DNA from: Salinivirgaceae bacterium
GTDB lineage: Bacteria; Bacteroidota; Bacteroidia; Bacteroidales; SZUA-534
Direction: 5' to 3'
DNA length: 64,000 nt
Assembly (NCBI GenBank): GCA_017527435.1
Contig: JAFXQB010000011.1
Coordinates: forward strand, 1 to 64,000
Positions 44,026-52,404 of this stretch are shown in pieces (the stretch's first letter is position 1; each line of letters begins with the position of its first letter). The position numbers were made by a program, and so were the translations under genes. Under the pieces are notes generated by a model, which saw only the letters and a list, made by a program, of their open reading frames with translations, was not told where the DNA came from and made no database searches.

Positions 44026-44637
44026 CTATCCGAACAGTAATTTTTTCGCCGCAGGGCGCAGATACGAACTGATGAGCCGCGTGAACTCCTCGTCAGTGAA
44101 CTGCAGCATGTAGCCGCCGTCTTTGGGCGAGATTTTGAATCCTGCGTTCAGTTTTTTCGAGTATTCAACAGTCAGATTGGCGTTGAGTTGGCGCGCAGCC
44201 TCACTTTTCAGGAATTTCTCGGCAGCCGCCTTAACCGATTCGGGCAGAATGACGTCCAAATCGGCTGGTGCCGCGTCGGCTGGATTGAAGGCCTTGACGA
44301 TAGCCATCAGCATCTGGCTGGCGAAATCAGTGTCGGCAAGAGTCTGCCTGACAGCCGGCTCCACAGCCTGTGCCACAATCATTGTCTCCACCTCGTGCCT
44401 GATGGCGGCCACGCTCTGCGCTCCTGCCATACGGATGTCGGCCTCGGTTTTCTGCTTCAGTTCGTCGGCCTGCCTGTTGGCTTCGGCCACAATCTGCGCC
44501 GCCTCCGCTTTCGCCTGATTGACAATCTGTTCGGCCTCGGCCTTGGCTTTCTGCACCAATTCCTCACCATCCTGTTTACCTTTCGACAGACCTTCGGCAT
44601 AAAGCCTGTCAGTCAATTCTTGCAGTTTGTTTTGCAT
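44026..44637 (-). CDS. ntpE: V-type ATPase subunit E (peripheral stalk)
   Basis: 203 residues. The N-terminal 90 residues are a long Ala/Glu/Lys-rich helix (EELVQKAKAEAEQIVNQAKA), the coiled-coil peripheral stalk that would pair with a G/H subunit. The globular C-terminal part carries the family's mixed alpha/beta domain. It is the first gene of the operon. No subunit G/H gene is seen next to it. The leader carries a clear -7 promoter element. Confidence 0.85.
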   Translation of the reverse strand: MQNKLQELTDRLYAEGLSKGKQDGEELVQKAKAEAEQIVNQAKAEAAQIVAEANRQADELKQKTEADIRMAGAQSVAAIRHEVETMIVAQAVEPAVRQTLADTDFASQMLMAIVKAFNPADAAPADLDVILPESVKAAAEKFLKSEAARQLNANLTVEYSKKLNAGFKISPKDGGYMLQFTDEEFTRLISSYLRPAAKKLLFG

Positions 44638-44704
44638 ATATGTTTGTTTATCAATAATCTAAAGTGTGCATAATGGCGTTTCGCAGCGGAAACACGGACA
44701 TTGA

Positions 44705-44712
44705 CAAACATA
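44705..44712 (-). promoter_or_regulatory. -7 element of the V-type ATPase operon
   Basis: TATGTTTG on the minus strand matches TAnnTTTG, 68 bp before the ntpE start. This promoter would also drive the inserted AAA/TOPRIM cassette. Confidence 0.55.
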
Positions 44713-44746
44713 AGAAAAAAGAATGATTTTTGGTAAATTGTATGAT

Positions 44747-44773
44747 AAAAAAGGCTGCCCGATAGCAGCCTTT
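44747..44773 (-). terminator. Terminator of the LiaF-like/LytTR operon
   Basis: Arms AAAGGCTGC (44750-44758) and GCAGCCTTT (44765-44773) with loop CCGATA. The A tract on the plus strand gives a U tail on the minus strand. Confidence 0.85.
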
Positions 44774-44797
44774 CGCGTGTATGCGGTTTTTCTCCTT

Positions 44798-45595
44798 TTA
44801 CAGTTTCAACATCTCTTTCAGCGCCTTATACCCCGAAAGGCTCACTTTGATTTTCTCGCCGTTGCGCAACTCAACAAGCTGCTGCTGGCCGTAGCGCTCG
44901 ATTCTCGAAATCTTGGCCACATTCACAATGTATGAGCGGTGAACCCGCACAAAATCGGCCATTGGCAGGTTCTGCTCGTAGTATTTCATTGTCTGCTCCT
45001 TAAGCCAGCGGCCCGATTCAGTGGCTATCGACACGTAGTCGCCGTCGGCTTTGATGAAGCAAATGTCGGCAATGTTTATAACGCTGATTTTTTGACCGTT
45101 GCGCACGGTTATCTTATCAATCGGTTCAATGGGCGCCTGCTCGGTTTCGGTGGCCAACGGCTGTTCAATGGTGTCGGGCTCGTCGTCGGCATTAAGGTTG
45201 TGGCTGTAGGTTTGTGCCACCAGACCGAAGAGCAGAACCAGAACCAGAGCGCGGGCGGGCACGGTCTTCGCGAAAGCGGAAAAACATTCATTATCAATCG
45301 AATAATTTACAATTGATTCAATGCCCACAGTGCTCACCACAACAAAGAATCCGATTATCAGCAGATACTGGTTGAAGTAGGCATTGCCAATAGGCTGCAG
45401 AACATATTTCATTATGTTCCAAACAATTATGCACTCTGCGGCAAATGTCGCGGCAAACGCAAGACAATCGAGAACAACCGCCCCCGCGGTTTGCCCAGCC
45501 AGCCAGCCGAACGCCGCGCCATAGCAGGCGGCCACAACTGCAAGAATTGTGACCGCGGCAATGGTCGATGCCTTATTTCTCAAAAACGGGTTCAT
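44798..45595 (-). CDS. LytTR-type DNA-binding protein with four membrane helices
   Basis: 265 residues. Residues 10-135 hold four membrane helices (ASTIAAVTILAVVAACYGAA, AVVLDCLAFAATFAAEC, YLLIIGFFVVVSTVGIESIV, ALVLVLLFGLVAQTY). The C-terminal LytTR domain (ITVRNGQKISVINIADICFI, MADFVRVHRSYIVNVAKISR) binds DNA with its beta-fold. There is no receiver domain, so it is a one-component membrane regulator. The stop of the upstream LiaF-like gene is 3 bp before its start, so the two are co-transcribed and probably work together as a membrane sensor and regulator, possibly of cell envelope stress. The target is unknown. Confidence 0.9.
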   Translation of the reverse strand: MNPFLRNKASTIAAVTILAVVAACYGAAFGWLAGQTAGAVVLDCLAFAATFAAECIIVWNIMKYVLQPIGNAYFNQYLLIIGFFVVVSTVGIESIVNYSIDNECFSAFAKTVPARALVLVLLFGLVAQTYSHNLNADDEPDTIEQPLATETEQAPIEPIDKITVRNGQKISVINIADICFIKADGDYVSIATESGRWLKEQTMKYYEQNLPMADFVRVHRSYIVNVAKISRIERYGQQQLVELRNGEKIKVSLSGYKALKEMLKL

Positions 45596-45598
45596 CGG

Positions 45599-46366
45599 TT
45601 ATTCAATTGCTCCGCCGCCCAATACGCAGCGCCCTGTGATGATTAACTGGCGTGTGGTGTCGATGTCGGTTGCAAAACGTTCGTCGGAAATGCCGCCCAT
45701 AACAAAACTGCACTGGTTCACAACTTTCCAGTTCGACGGAACCTTGAGTTTGAATCCGCCCATTGTGGCGTCGATATTCAGAATGGTGTCGCCTTCGGGA
45801 AGCGTTGTGTGGCGCAGGTCAAGTTCAATTCCGCCGCAAGTTGCGCTGATGTTTCCTCCGCGGAAAACGGGCTCCATAAACACCTGCTCGCTGCCGCTGA
45901 ACACAAATCGGTAGTTGATGCGGCCGTCGGTGTCGGTTGTCTGCTCGGTGTTGCCGTATTTCTGTGAAAATTTTGTTCCGCACACGTGCTGATGGCAGCG
46001 GTTTCGACTCGGTTTGGTGAATATCAGAATCAATCCGAAGCCAACAAACAGTGCTGGCCAGAAGAAAGTGAAAAACTGCTGCGAATCGACTCCCGCGTCA
46101 AGGAACGTTTCTCTAATCAGTTCGCCCCAACGGTGAAAGTTGGTCACAATGCCCACCAGAAACCATATCAAGCTGTTTCGGAACTCGCCCTGAAAGAGTT
46201 TCGCCAGACCAATGGCTAAAAAGACTGATTGAAAGCAAAAAAGCAACTCGGTAAGCGGCTGGGGCAGAAATCCTGCCGTTTGCATATAAAACACTGCTCC
46301 GCAGAGTATCAGTACCAAGCCCCACGACAAACGGCGGCGGCGTTCAGAAATTCCCAAATTTTCCAT
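45599..46366 (-). CDS. LiaF-like membrane protein
   Basis: 255 residues. The first 125 hold four membrane helices (LSWGLVLILCGAVFYMQTAG, LLFCFQSVFLAIGLAKLF, SLIWFLVGIVTNFHRW, FFTFFWPALFVGFGLILIF). The C-terminal part is a beta-helical domain (NISATCGGIELDLRHTTLPE, ILNIDATMGGFKLKVPSNWK) typical of LiaF C-terminal and DUF2154-like domains. In Firmicutes, LiaF inhibits an envelope-stress kinase. Here it pairs with a LytTR protein instead of a kinase. The stop lies 3 bp before the regulator's start. Confidence 0.8.
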   Translation of the reverse strand: MENLGISERRRRLSWGLVLILCGAVFYMQTAGFLPQPLTELLFCFQSVFLAIGLAKLFQGEFRNSLIWFLVGIVTNFHRWGELIRETFLDAGVDSQQFFTFFWPALFVGFGLILIFTKPSRNRCHQHVCGTKFSQKYGNTEQTTDTDGRINYRFVFSGSEQVFMEPVFRGGNISATCGGIELDLRHTTLPEGDTILNIDATMGGFKLKVPSNWKVVNQCSFVMGGISDERFATDIDTTRQLIITGRCVLGGGAIE

Positions 46367-46457
46367 AATTCAAATTTTTTGTGTTTAAAAATACGTTTTT
46401 TGATGTCACAATCGAAATAAGTGCTGCGGCGGTGCGCGTCATTTTCTTTCGACACCG

Positions 46458-46465
46458 CAAAAGTA
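46458..46465 (-). promoter_or_regulatory. -7 element of the LiaF-like/LytTR operon
   Basis: TACTTTTG on the minus strand matches TAnnTTTG, about 92 bp before the LiaF-like start. The remainder of the gap 46367-46704 holds a weak plus-strand hairpin near 46495-46512 and the pyrF terminator; no gene is seen. Confidence 0.5.
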
Positions 46466-46601
46466 TTGTGGCTGTGGGCTTTCCGAAAGGGCATATCGGT
46501 GAACCGATGTTTTTAACCCGATGAATGAATGGTTTCGGCTGGTGAAACGGCGGCGGTTTTGCGGAAGTTTTCGGTCTTTTTCTGATGAGAACCGAATATG
46601 A

Positions 46602-46679
46602 AATCGCTATCAAAAACAAAAACTCGCAGACTTGCGAGCAAATTTAGTGAGTGATTTGCGAGTCGCAAGTTTGCGAGTT
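46602..46679 (-). terminator. Large imperfect hairpin after pyrF, likely terminator
   Basis: Left arm 46621-46643 (AACTCGCAGACTTGCGA then GCAAAT) pairs with 46654-46679 over about 22 bp, with one wobble and a 3-base bulge. On the minus strand it is followed by a T-rich tail (TTTTTGTTTTTG). Confidence 0.65.
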
Positions 46680-46704
46680 GATGGCGGATAACGGTATATC
46701 GTCC

Positions 46705-47532
46705 TTATTTACAATATCTTTCCAGCATAACCTTCATCTCGTCGGCCACCTTGCAGGCGGCTTCGGCTGCGCGTTCGGCAAAATCCTCGCCGTTGCTTGC
46801 GTAGATGATGGCGCGCGACGAGTTGACAATCAGTCCGCACTGCGAGTTCATTCCGTAGCGGCAGACCTCCTCGAGCGAGCCGCCCTGCGCCCCAATGCCA
46901 GGCACAAGCAGGAAATGGTCGGGGGCGATGCGGCGGATGTCCTCAAACAACTGCCCCTGCGTGGCGCCCACAACGTACATTAACTGGTCGGCGGTGGCCC
47001 ACTGCTGGCTGGTGCGCAACACCTTCTCGAACAGGCGCTCGCCGTTGGCGTCGGCGGTGAGCTGGAAGTCGTGCGAGCCCTTGTTGCTTGTGAGCGCAAG
47101 CAGAATCACCCATTTGCCCTCGTAGGTCAGGAACGGGCTCACGCTGTCCTCGCCCATATACGGCGCCACGGTTACTGAATCGATGTCCAGTTCCTCGAAA
47201 AACGAGCGTGCGTACATTGCGCTTGTGTTGCCGATGTCGCCGCGTTTGGCGTCGGCAATGATAAACTGCTCGGGATAGTTCTGCTTCAGATATTTGATTG
47301 TCTTTTCGAATGATATCCAGCCTTTTACGCCCATACTCTCGTAAAACGCCAGATTCGGCTTGTAGGCGATGCAATACTGCGCCGTAGCGTCGATGATGGC
47401 CTTATTGAAGGCGAAAATCGGGTCCTCGTCGCTCAAAAGGTGTGAGGGGATTTTCTTGATGTCGGTATCGAGTCCGACGCAGAGAAATGACTGCTTGCGC
47501 TTTATGTTTTCGAAAAGTTCGGTACGTGTCAT
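46705..47532 (-). CDS. pyrF: Orotidine-5'-phosphate decarboxylase
   Basis: 275 residues, the longer type 2 form. The catalytic stretch is [20 protein letters not shown] with the Lys-Asp pair. [13 protein letters not shown] opens the barrel. AHDFQLT-equivalent [13 protein letters not shown] and [16 protein letters not shown] complete the phosphate-binding end. It makes UMP, the last step of de novo pyrimidine synthesis. It sits 20 bp downstream of a small membrane protein gene and the prfA gene; a terminator follows. Confidence 0.97.
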   Translation of the reverse strand: MTRTELFENIKRKQSFLCVGLDTDIKKIPSHLLSDEDPIFAFNKAIIDATAQYCIAYKPNLAFYESMGVKGWISFEKTIKYLKQNYPEQFIIADAKRGDIGNTSAMYARSFFEELDIDSVTVAPYMGEDSVSPFLTYEGKWVILLALTSNKGSHDFQLTADANGERLFEKVLRTSQQWATADQLMYVVGATQGQLFEDIRRIAPDHFLLVPGIGAQGGSLEEVCRYGMNSQCGLIVNSSRAIIYASNGEDFAERAAEAACKVADEMKVMLERYCK

Positions 47533-47551
47533 AATTGCTTTGTTTAATTAT

Positions 47552-48082
47552 TTAAGCATTGTCTGTGTTTCCAAAATTTGGCATAAACCTTCTTGGATCT
47601 TCTTTTTCCTGACGTCGTTTTAAACGTTCTTCTTCAGTTTCAACTTGAACTGATGGTTCGTTTTTGTCAGTTAGTGTGTTTTCTTGTTTTATGTTAGAAG
47701 AACCACTTTTTCTCTTTATAAAATAATAACAAAATCCTGCACAGATTACTAATGCGCAAATAATGGCGGCAGTTATTGACTTTGTGGCCAATAATATAAC
47801 TCCTAAAATAGAGTATATTATGCCCCAATATTGCATTTCAATCCAAAAGAAAGTGTGTATTCTTTTTACGTTGATTTCTTTGCCCGTTGATTTTTCAATA
47901 AAAATTTTAGGATCTTCATTGTTCCATAAGTTTCCCAAAGACCAGCAAACAGCGGCAGAAGCAAAAAATGAAAAAACAACAGCGTAAAAATCGTATTCTT
48001 TAGGAAAGATAGATAATCCTATTACCCCAAATAATATCAAGGATAATGCACATATAATTCCTCTTCCTGACCAAATTATCAT
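47552..48082 (-). CDS. Hypothetical four-helix membrane protein
   Basis: 176 residues, unrecognised. Four hydrophobic helices are visible: GIICALSLILFGVIGLSIF, DFYAVVFSFFASAAVCWSLG, WIEMQYWGIIYSILGVILLA, and SITAAIICALVICAGFCYYF. A charged cytoplasmic tail has TEEERLKRRQEKEDPRRFMP. Sequence is AT-rich relative to the flanking prfA and pyrF, so it may be an insertion into their pair. It has a possible promoter within the gap after prfA and probably reads into pyrF 20 bp on. Confidence 0.65.
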   Translation of the reverse strand: MIIWSGRGIICALSLILFGVIGLSIFPKEYDFYAVVFSFFASAAVCWSLGNLWNNEDPKIFIEKSTGKEINVKRIHTFFWIEMQYWGIIYSILGVILLATKSITAAIICALVICAGFCYYFIKRKSGSSNIKQENTLTDKNEPSVQVETEEERLKRRQEKEDPRRFMPNFGNTDNA

Positions 48083-48104
48083 AATCGTAGATATTAAATT
48101 TTTT

Positions 48105-48112
48105 CAAAAATA
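48105..48112 (-). promoter_or_regulatory. -7 element of the hypothetical membrane protein and pyrF
   Basis: TATTTTTG on the minus strand matches TAnnTTTG, 23 bp before the start codon. The region is AT-rich, so chance is possible. Confidence 0.4.
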
Positions 48113-48118
48113 TAAATT

Positions 48119-49231
48119 TTACAAATCCGCTTCCTTAAGTCGCTCGGCGTTTTCGGCTACAATCAAGTGGTCGATGCAGTCTTGGATATCACCGTTGACA
48201 AAGGCGTCAAGGTTGTAGATGGTGTAATTGATGCGGTGGTCGGTGATGCGCCCTTGCGGATAGTTGTAGGTACGGATTTTGGCCGAGCGGTCGCCTGTTG
48301 AGACCATTGTCTTGCGCCGCGATGCAATATCGTCGATATATTTTTGGTGCTCCTTGTCGTAGATGAAGGTGCGAAGGCGGCTCAACGCGCGCTCCTTGTT
48401 CTTTGGTTGGTCGCGGGTTTCGGTACACTCAATCAGAATCTCGTCGACGGCACCAGTAATGGGGTTCTTCCAGTTGTAGCGCAAGCGCACACCCGATTCC
48501 ACCTTGTTCACGTTCTGACCGCCAGCGCCGCTCGAACGGAAGGTGTCCCACTTGATTTCGCCCTCGTTAATCTGTACGTCGAACTCGTCAGCCTCGGGCA
48601 GCACGGCCACCGTCGCCGCCGAAGTGTGGACGCGGCTCTGCGTCTCGGTCACGGGCACACGTTGCACGCGGTGCACTCCCGACTCGTATTTCAATGTTCC
48701 ATAAACACTTGCGCCTGTCACGCGGGCCACAATTTCCTTGTAGCCGCCGCTTGCTCCCTCGCTGCAACTCGACACTTCAATCTTCCAGCCTTTCGATTCG
48801 CAGTATTTGGTGTACATACGGAAAAGGTCGCCAGCAAACAGCGCCGCCTCGTCGCCGCCCGTGCCGCCACGGATTTCGAGAATGGCGTTCTTGTCGTCCT
48901 CGGGGTCCGACGGCAGAAGCAGCAGTTTGATTTCCTCCTCCATAGGCGCCACCTTCGGCTCGTTCTCGTCGAGTTCCATTTTGGCCATTTCGCGCATTTC
49001 GTCGTCCTTCTCGGTGTTCAGAATCTGCCGCGCCTCCTCAATGTTGGAAATCAGCGTTTTGTATTTCTTGTAAACCTCAACAATCGGCTCAAGGTGCTTG
49101 TACTCCTTGTTGAGTTTCACAAACCGCTTCACGTCGGCAATAACCTCTGGGTCAGTTATTTGCTGCGCCGTCTCCTCGAATCGGATTTTTATTGCTTCAA
49201 GTTTTTCTAAAAGTGTATTTTCTGTTGCCAT
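48119..49231 (-). CDS. prfA: Peptide chain release factor 1
   Basis: 370 residues. The GGQ motif that triggers peptide release is present (SSGAGGQNVNKVESGVRLR). The anticodon-like loop has the PAT-equivalent of RF1 (RVPVTETQSRVHTSAATVAV, with VTETQ rather than the RF2 SPF motif). It recognises UAA and UAG. The N-terminal helical domain starts NTLLEKLEAIKIRFEETAQ. Normal length; no in-frame stop. Confidence 0.97.
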   Translation of the reverse strand: MATENTLLEKLEAIKIRFEETAQQITDPEVIADVKRFVKLNKEYKHLEPIVEVYKKYKTLISNIEEARQILNTEKDDEMREMAKMELDENEPKVAPMEEEIKLLLLPSDPEDDKNAILEIRGGTGGDEAALFAGDLFRMYTKYCESKGWKIEVSSCSEGASGGYKEIVARVTGASVYGTLKYESGVHRVQRVPVTETQSRVHTSAATVAVLPEADEFDVQINEGEIKWDTFRSSGAGGQNVNKVESGVRLRYNWKNPITGAVDEILIECTETRDQPKNKERALSRLRTFIYDKEHQKYIDDIASRRKTMVSTGDRSAKIRTYNYPQGRITDHRINYTIYNLDAFVNGDIQDCIDHLIVAENAERLKEADL

Positions 49232-49396
49232 ATTTTATTTATTGTCAATTATTTTCCAATGCCCGTATTGTTTTCGCGCTTTTTGCTTATATCCTATCGA
49301 ATTGCGTGGTTACGTATTTGGTGTGTTGCTCACGACCTCTCTTTAAGGCGCCATTTTGGCATCTTAAAGCTGAATTTAATTGTTCATCAGCGTCGC

Positions 49397-49801
49397 TCAT
49401 TCGTCTGTCTTGTCAAAATCATTTATTAAGGTGACCATCTGATTAACAAAATCGTGCACAGGTTTTGCAAGTGTCTGCACCTCCTCGTCAGAGACATCGT
49501 AGGCGCAGTTGTAATCGGCTTTTTGGCGCAGTTGAAAGAGACGAGCAAGCAAACTACCAGTTTCCATCGGTACAATATTGGTTTTCACAAAATTCTTGCT
49601 GAATTGCATAATCACTCCCGAATGCGTGTGGCCGCTGATTCCGCGTTGAATAAACAGCGCTTGAACTATATGAAAACAAGCATAATAGAAGCGGTTTATG
49701 GCCAAGTCGAAATGGGAAAGTTGCATCATCTCATCGGCTTGATTCAGAAAATGCAACGATTTTGCAACTTGTCTTTCTACTAATAACTGTTTGTTTTCCA
49801 T
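49397..49801 (-). CDS. HEPN-domain protein, toxin-like partner of the MNT protein
   Basis: 134 residues, all helical. The HEPN RNase motif R-x6-H is seen in INRFYYACFHIVQALFIQRG, as in the YYA-FH class. HEPN/MNT pairs are toxin-antitoxin modules in which the HEPN protein cuts RNA and the MNT nucleotidyltransferase neutralises it by AMPylation. It follows the MNT gene by 4 bp, matching the antitoxin-first order. Between prfA and purM it forms a small accessory island. Confidence 0.85.
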   Translation of the reverse strand: MENKQLLVERQVAKSLHFLNQADEMMQLSHFDLAINRFYYACFHIVQALFIQRGISGHTHSGVIMQFSKNFVKTNIVPMETGSLLARLFQLRQKADYNCAYDVSDEEVQTLAKPVHDFVNQMVTLINDFDKTDE

Positions 49802-49805
49802 TGTC

Positions 49806-50138
49806 TTATGTTGTCAGTAGATTTATGGCATCGTGCTTGACATTCTCGTAGAACGGCACAGCCTGATACGATTGCCATTCTTTGGTTGTGTACATTATCG
49901 GGTTGATTTCTTCGCCCAATTCGCAACCAAGCAAAACAAACGGATAACTCACTGAATCATAGTCGGATTGAGTAAGCGTGTTTTTGTCGAGTACAAGTAA
50001 AATATCCCAATCGGAACCTTTGTGGGCAGTGCCACGAGCCTGTGAGCCGTAGAGTAATGCCATACTTCCAGTAGGGACAACTTTTGCCGCCAAATGCTTG
50101 ATGTCTGACAATATCCTGTTTTTCTTACTTGTATTCAT
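49806..50138 (-). CDS. MNT-type nucleotidyltransferase (antitoxin-like)
   Basis: 110 residues. The GS-x10-D-x-D motif is complete: GSQARGTAHKGSDWD, then ILLVLD with a third acidic residue further on. In MntA-HepT modules this enzyme AMPylates the HEPN toxin. It carries its own promoter-like TATATTTG upstream and a very short leader. It overlaps nothing; the HEPN gene follows at 4 bp. Confidence 0.87.
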   Translation of the reverse strand: MNTSKKNRILSDIKHLAAKVVPTGSMALLYGSQARGTAHKGSDWDILLVLDKNTLTQSDYDSVSYPFVLLGCELGEEINPIMYTTKEWQSYQAVPFYENVKHDAINLLTT

Positions 50139-50162
50139 ATCGTTACAAATTGTTCAGCATTA

Positions 50163-50170
50163 CAAATATA
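50163..50170 (-). promoter_or_regulatory. -7 element of the HEPN/MNT module
   Basis: TATATTTG on the minus strand matches TAnnTTTG, 25 bp before the MNT start codon. AACAAAATTTGTT at about 50171-50183 is a near-palindrome just upstream and might be an operator. Confidence 0.5.
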
Positions 50171-50244
50171 ACAAAATTTGTTGCTGATTTCATTTGCCTT
50201 AAAACGCCTCACGCATTCAGTTAATCTATCAATCTATTAATCAA

Positions 50245-51414
50245 TCAATAAGTAAACTCCCCAAACTCGCTCTTGATTGTGAGCCAGGTGTGGTCCGACG
50301 GCTCGATGCGGCCGATGATTTGCGCGTCGATGCCGAACGATTTTGAGATTTCGATGACTTTCTGCGCGTCGGCAGCGTCGAGATAGACTTCCAGGCGGTG
50401 GCCCATATTGAACACCTTGTACATTTCGCGCCAGTCGGTGCCGCTTTGCTCTTTGATGGTGCGGAACAGCGGCGGAACGGGGAACAGATTGTCCTTCACA
50501 ACGTGCACGCCGTCAACAAAATGCAGCACTTTGGTCTGCGCGCCGCCCGAGCAGTGCACCATTCCGTGGATGGCGGGGCGCAATTCGTCGAGCAGGCGCT
50601 TCACAACGGGCGCGTAGGTGCGTGTGGGCGACAGAACCAGTTTGCCAGCGTCCAGCGGCGAGCCTTCAACCTTGTCGGTGAGTTTCAGATTGCCGCTGTA
50701 AACCAACTCGTCGGGCACGGCAGCGTCGTAGCTTTCGGGGTATTTCTGCGCCAGATATTTCGCGAACACGTCGTGGCGGGCGCTTGTCAGGCCATTGCTG
50801 CCCATACCGCCGTTGTATTCCTTCTCGTAGGTGGCCTGACCGAACGATGCAAGGCCCACAATCACGTCGCCAGGGCGGATGTTGGCGTTGTTGATGACGT
50901 CGGCGCGGCGCATACGGCAGGTCACTGTGCTATCGACAATGATGGTGCGCACCAGGTCGCCCACGTCGGCAGTCTCGCCGCCAGTGGCATACACGCCCAC
51001 GCCCATTTGGCGCAGTTCGGCAAGCAACTCGTCGGTGCCGTTGATGATGGCCGAAATCACTTCGCCAGGAACCAGCATTTTATTGCGGCCTATGGTGCTC
51101 GAAACCAGAATGTTATCCACTGCGCCCACGCAGAGCAGGTCGTCGATGTTCATAATCAGCGCGTCCTGCGCAATGCCTTTCCAAACGCTCAAATCGCCCG
51201 TTTCCTTCCAGTACAGGTAGGCCAGGCTCGACTTGGTGCCAGCGCCGTCGGCGTGCATAATGTTGCAGTAGTCGGGGTCGCCGCCCAGAATGTCGGGGAT
51301 AATCTTGCAGAAAGCCTTGGGGTACAGGCCTTTATCGATGTTTTTGATGGCATTGTGCACGTCTTCTTTCGATGCCGAAACGCCGCGCAGATTGTATCGT
51401 TCTGTATTATTCAT
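50245..51414 (-). CDS. purM: Phosphoribosylformylglycinamidine cyclo-ligase (AIR synthase)
   Basis: 389 residues. AIR-synthase-related N-terminal ATP-binding half (MHADGAGTKSSLAYLYW, MNIDDLLCVGAVDNILVSST) and C-terminal half (ATGGETADVGDLVRTIIVDS, GDVIVGLASFGQATYEKEYN). It is the longer Bacteroidetes form and may be close to other AIR-synthase-related ligases; PurM is the best fit. It converts FGAM to AIR in purine synthesis. It is the third purine-context gene of the operon with purD upstream, separated by a membrane protein gene. Confidence 0.87.
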   Translation of the reverse strand: MNNTERYNLRGVSASKEDVHNAIKNIDKGLYPKAFCKIIPDILGGDPDYCNIMHADGAGTKSSLAYLYWKETGDLSVWKGIAQDALIMNIDDLLCVGAVDNILVSSTIGRNKMLVPGEVISAIINGTDELLAELRQMGVGVYATGGETADVGDLVRTIIVDSTVTCRMRRADVINNANIRPGDVIVGLASFGQATYEKEYNGGMGSNGLTSARHDVFAKYLAQKYPESYDAAVPDELVYSGNLKLTDKVEGSPLDAGKLVLSPTRTYAPVVKRLLDELRPAIHGMVHCSGGAQTKVLHFVDGVHVVKDNLFPVPPLFRTIKEQSGTDWREMYKVFNMGHRLEVYLDAADAQKVIEISKSFGIDAQIIGRIEPSDHTWLTIKSEFGEFTY

Positions 51415-51423
51415 ATCGTTAAA

Positions 51424-52401
51424 TTAGAAAAGATAAACCACTAAAAATGAACTGATTATCAGTAATAAAAAGAGAATTTCGCCCACAGCGTTACGCCTTA
51501 TCTGCATAAAATAGAGCGATGTGATGAAGGCCAGCGCTATGGCCACAAAAACCAGCATTGTCAGGCCCGCGCAAGGTATCAGGAAAAATCCCGCTACCGA
51601 AATGATTATCAGCCAGAAAAACAGCATAAAATACTTGCGCGTCGTCACCTTGTACATACGGATGTACTGCGACATTACAACCAACTCAATCAGCACAATC
51701 AGCGCCATATAGCAGATGGCGGCTATCTGTACAATGCTCAAATTCAGTGTAAAATCTTGTGTCTCAAAGAATTGTTCCATTCGGTCCCAGAACAGCCCCT
51801 GTTGGTCGGTCATAAACATTCCGAAAAGGTAGAAGCCGAAGGGCAGCACAAAACCCAGCACCAGCGCAAGGAACTCGCGGATGTCGAAAAACCGCACAAC
51901 AAATTGAGTGGCAATCACAAAGAGCAGCATTGCCGTCAGCGGCGGGTAGAGAAGAGCGCCAATGCCCAGTAGCAGGCCGCTCTCAAAGTAGTATCGTTTC
52001 TGTTCGGGCAGGTGCTCGCTGTCGAATGTCCGCATAATGGTCAGCATAAACAGAAGGTTGGCCAGCATTACGGGCAGAATGTTGTAACTCTGTGCCAACA
52101 TACTTATTATCAGCACAAAGAACAGCGGCGGTGTTATCACCTTGTCTTCAACAATGATGAATTTCAGGTCGATGCGCTGAAGCATAAAGGCTTCAATCAG
52201 CATAAGCAGAAAGGCTATCATTTGGGCCGTCCAGTAGTTGGGCAGCAGCATTTGCCGAAGGTTGTGGAACAGAACAGTGCCGTCGGTGATGGCAGGCTGC
52301 CAGTCGGTGTTGCTGATGACGGGAAGCCACAGCAGCACGGCCACGGCAACCGTGAACAGGTGCATTACGGGCGAGTTGCTCTTGTATAGTCTTAATAACA
52401 T
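51424..52401 (-). CDS. Polytopic membrane protein between purD and purM
   Basis: 325 residues with about ten membrane helices (LFTVAVAVLLWLPVI, LFFVLIISMLAQSYNILPV, LALVLGFVLPFGFYLFGMF, FMLFFWLIIISVAGFFLIP). It has the look of the DUF6427 family of Bacteroidetes, an assignment from memory. No catalytic motif is seen. The gap to purD is 3 bp and to purM 9 bp, so it is part of the kdsB-purD-x-purM transcript. Some relatives are annotated as O-antigen or beta-carotene-type membrane proteins; no function is claimed. Confidence 0.65.
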   Translation of the reverse strand: MLLRLYKSNSPVMHLFTVAVAVLLWLPVISNTDWQPAITDGTVLFHNLRQMLLPNYWTAQMIAFLLMLIEAFMLQRIDLKFIIVEDKVITPPLFFVLIISMLAQSYNILPVMLANLLFMLTIMRTFDSEHLPEQKRYYFESGLLLGIGALLYPPLTAMLLFVIATQFVVRFFDIREFLALVLGFVLPFGFYLFGMFMTDQQGLFWDRMEQFFETQDFTLNLSIVQIAAICYMALIVLIELVVMSQYIRMYKVTTRKYFMLFFWLIIISVAGFFLIPCAGLTMLVFVAIALAFITSLYFMQIRRNAVGEILFLLLIISSFLVVYLF

Positions 52402-52404
52402 ATT

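Noticed and set aside
46495..46520. Hairpin ATCGGT / ACCGAT followed by T run on the plus strand
   Set aside because: No plus-strand gene precedes it, so calling it a terminator has no support.
51424..52401. Reading the purD-purM membrane protein as an O-antigen ligase
   Set aside because: No Wzy/WaaL signature or large periplasmic loop; context is purine genes.
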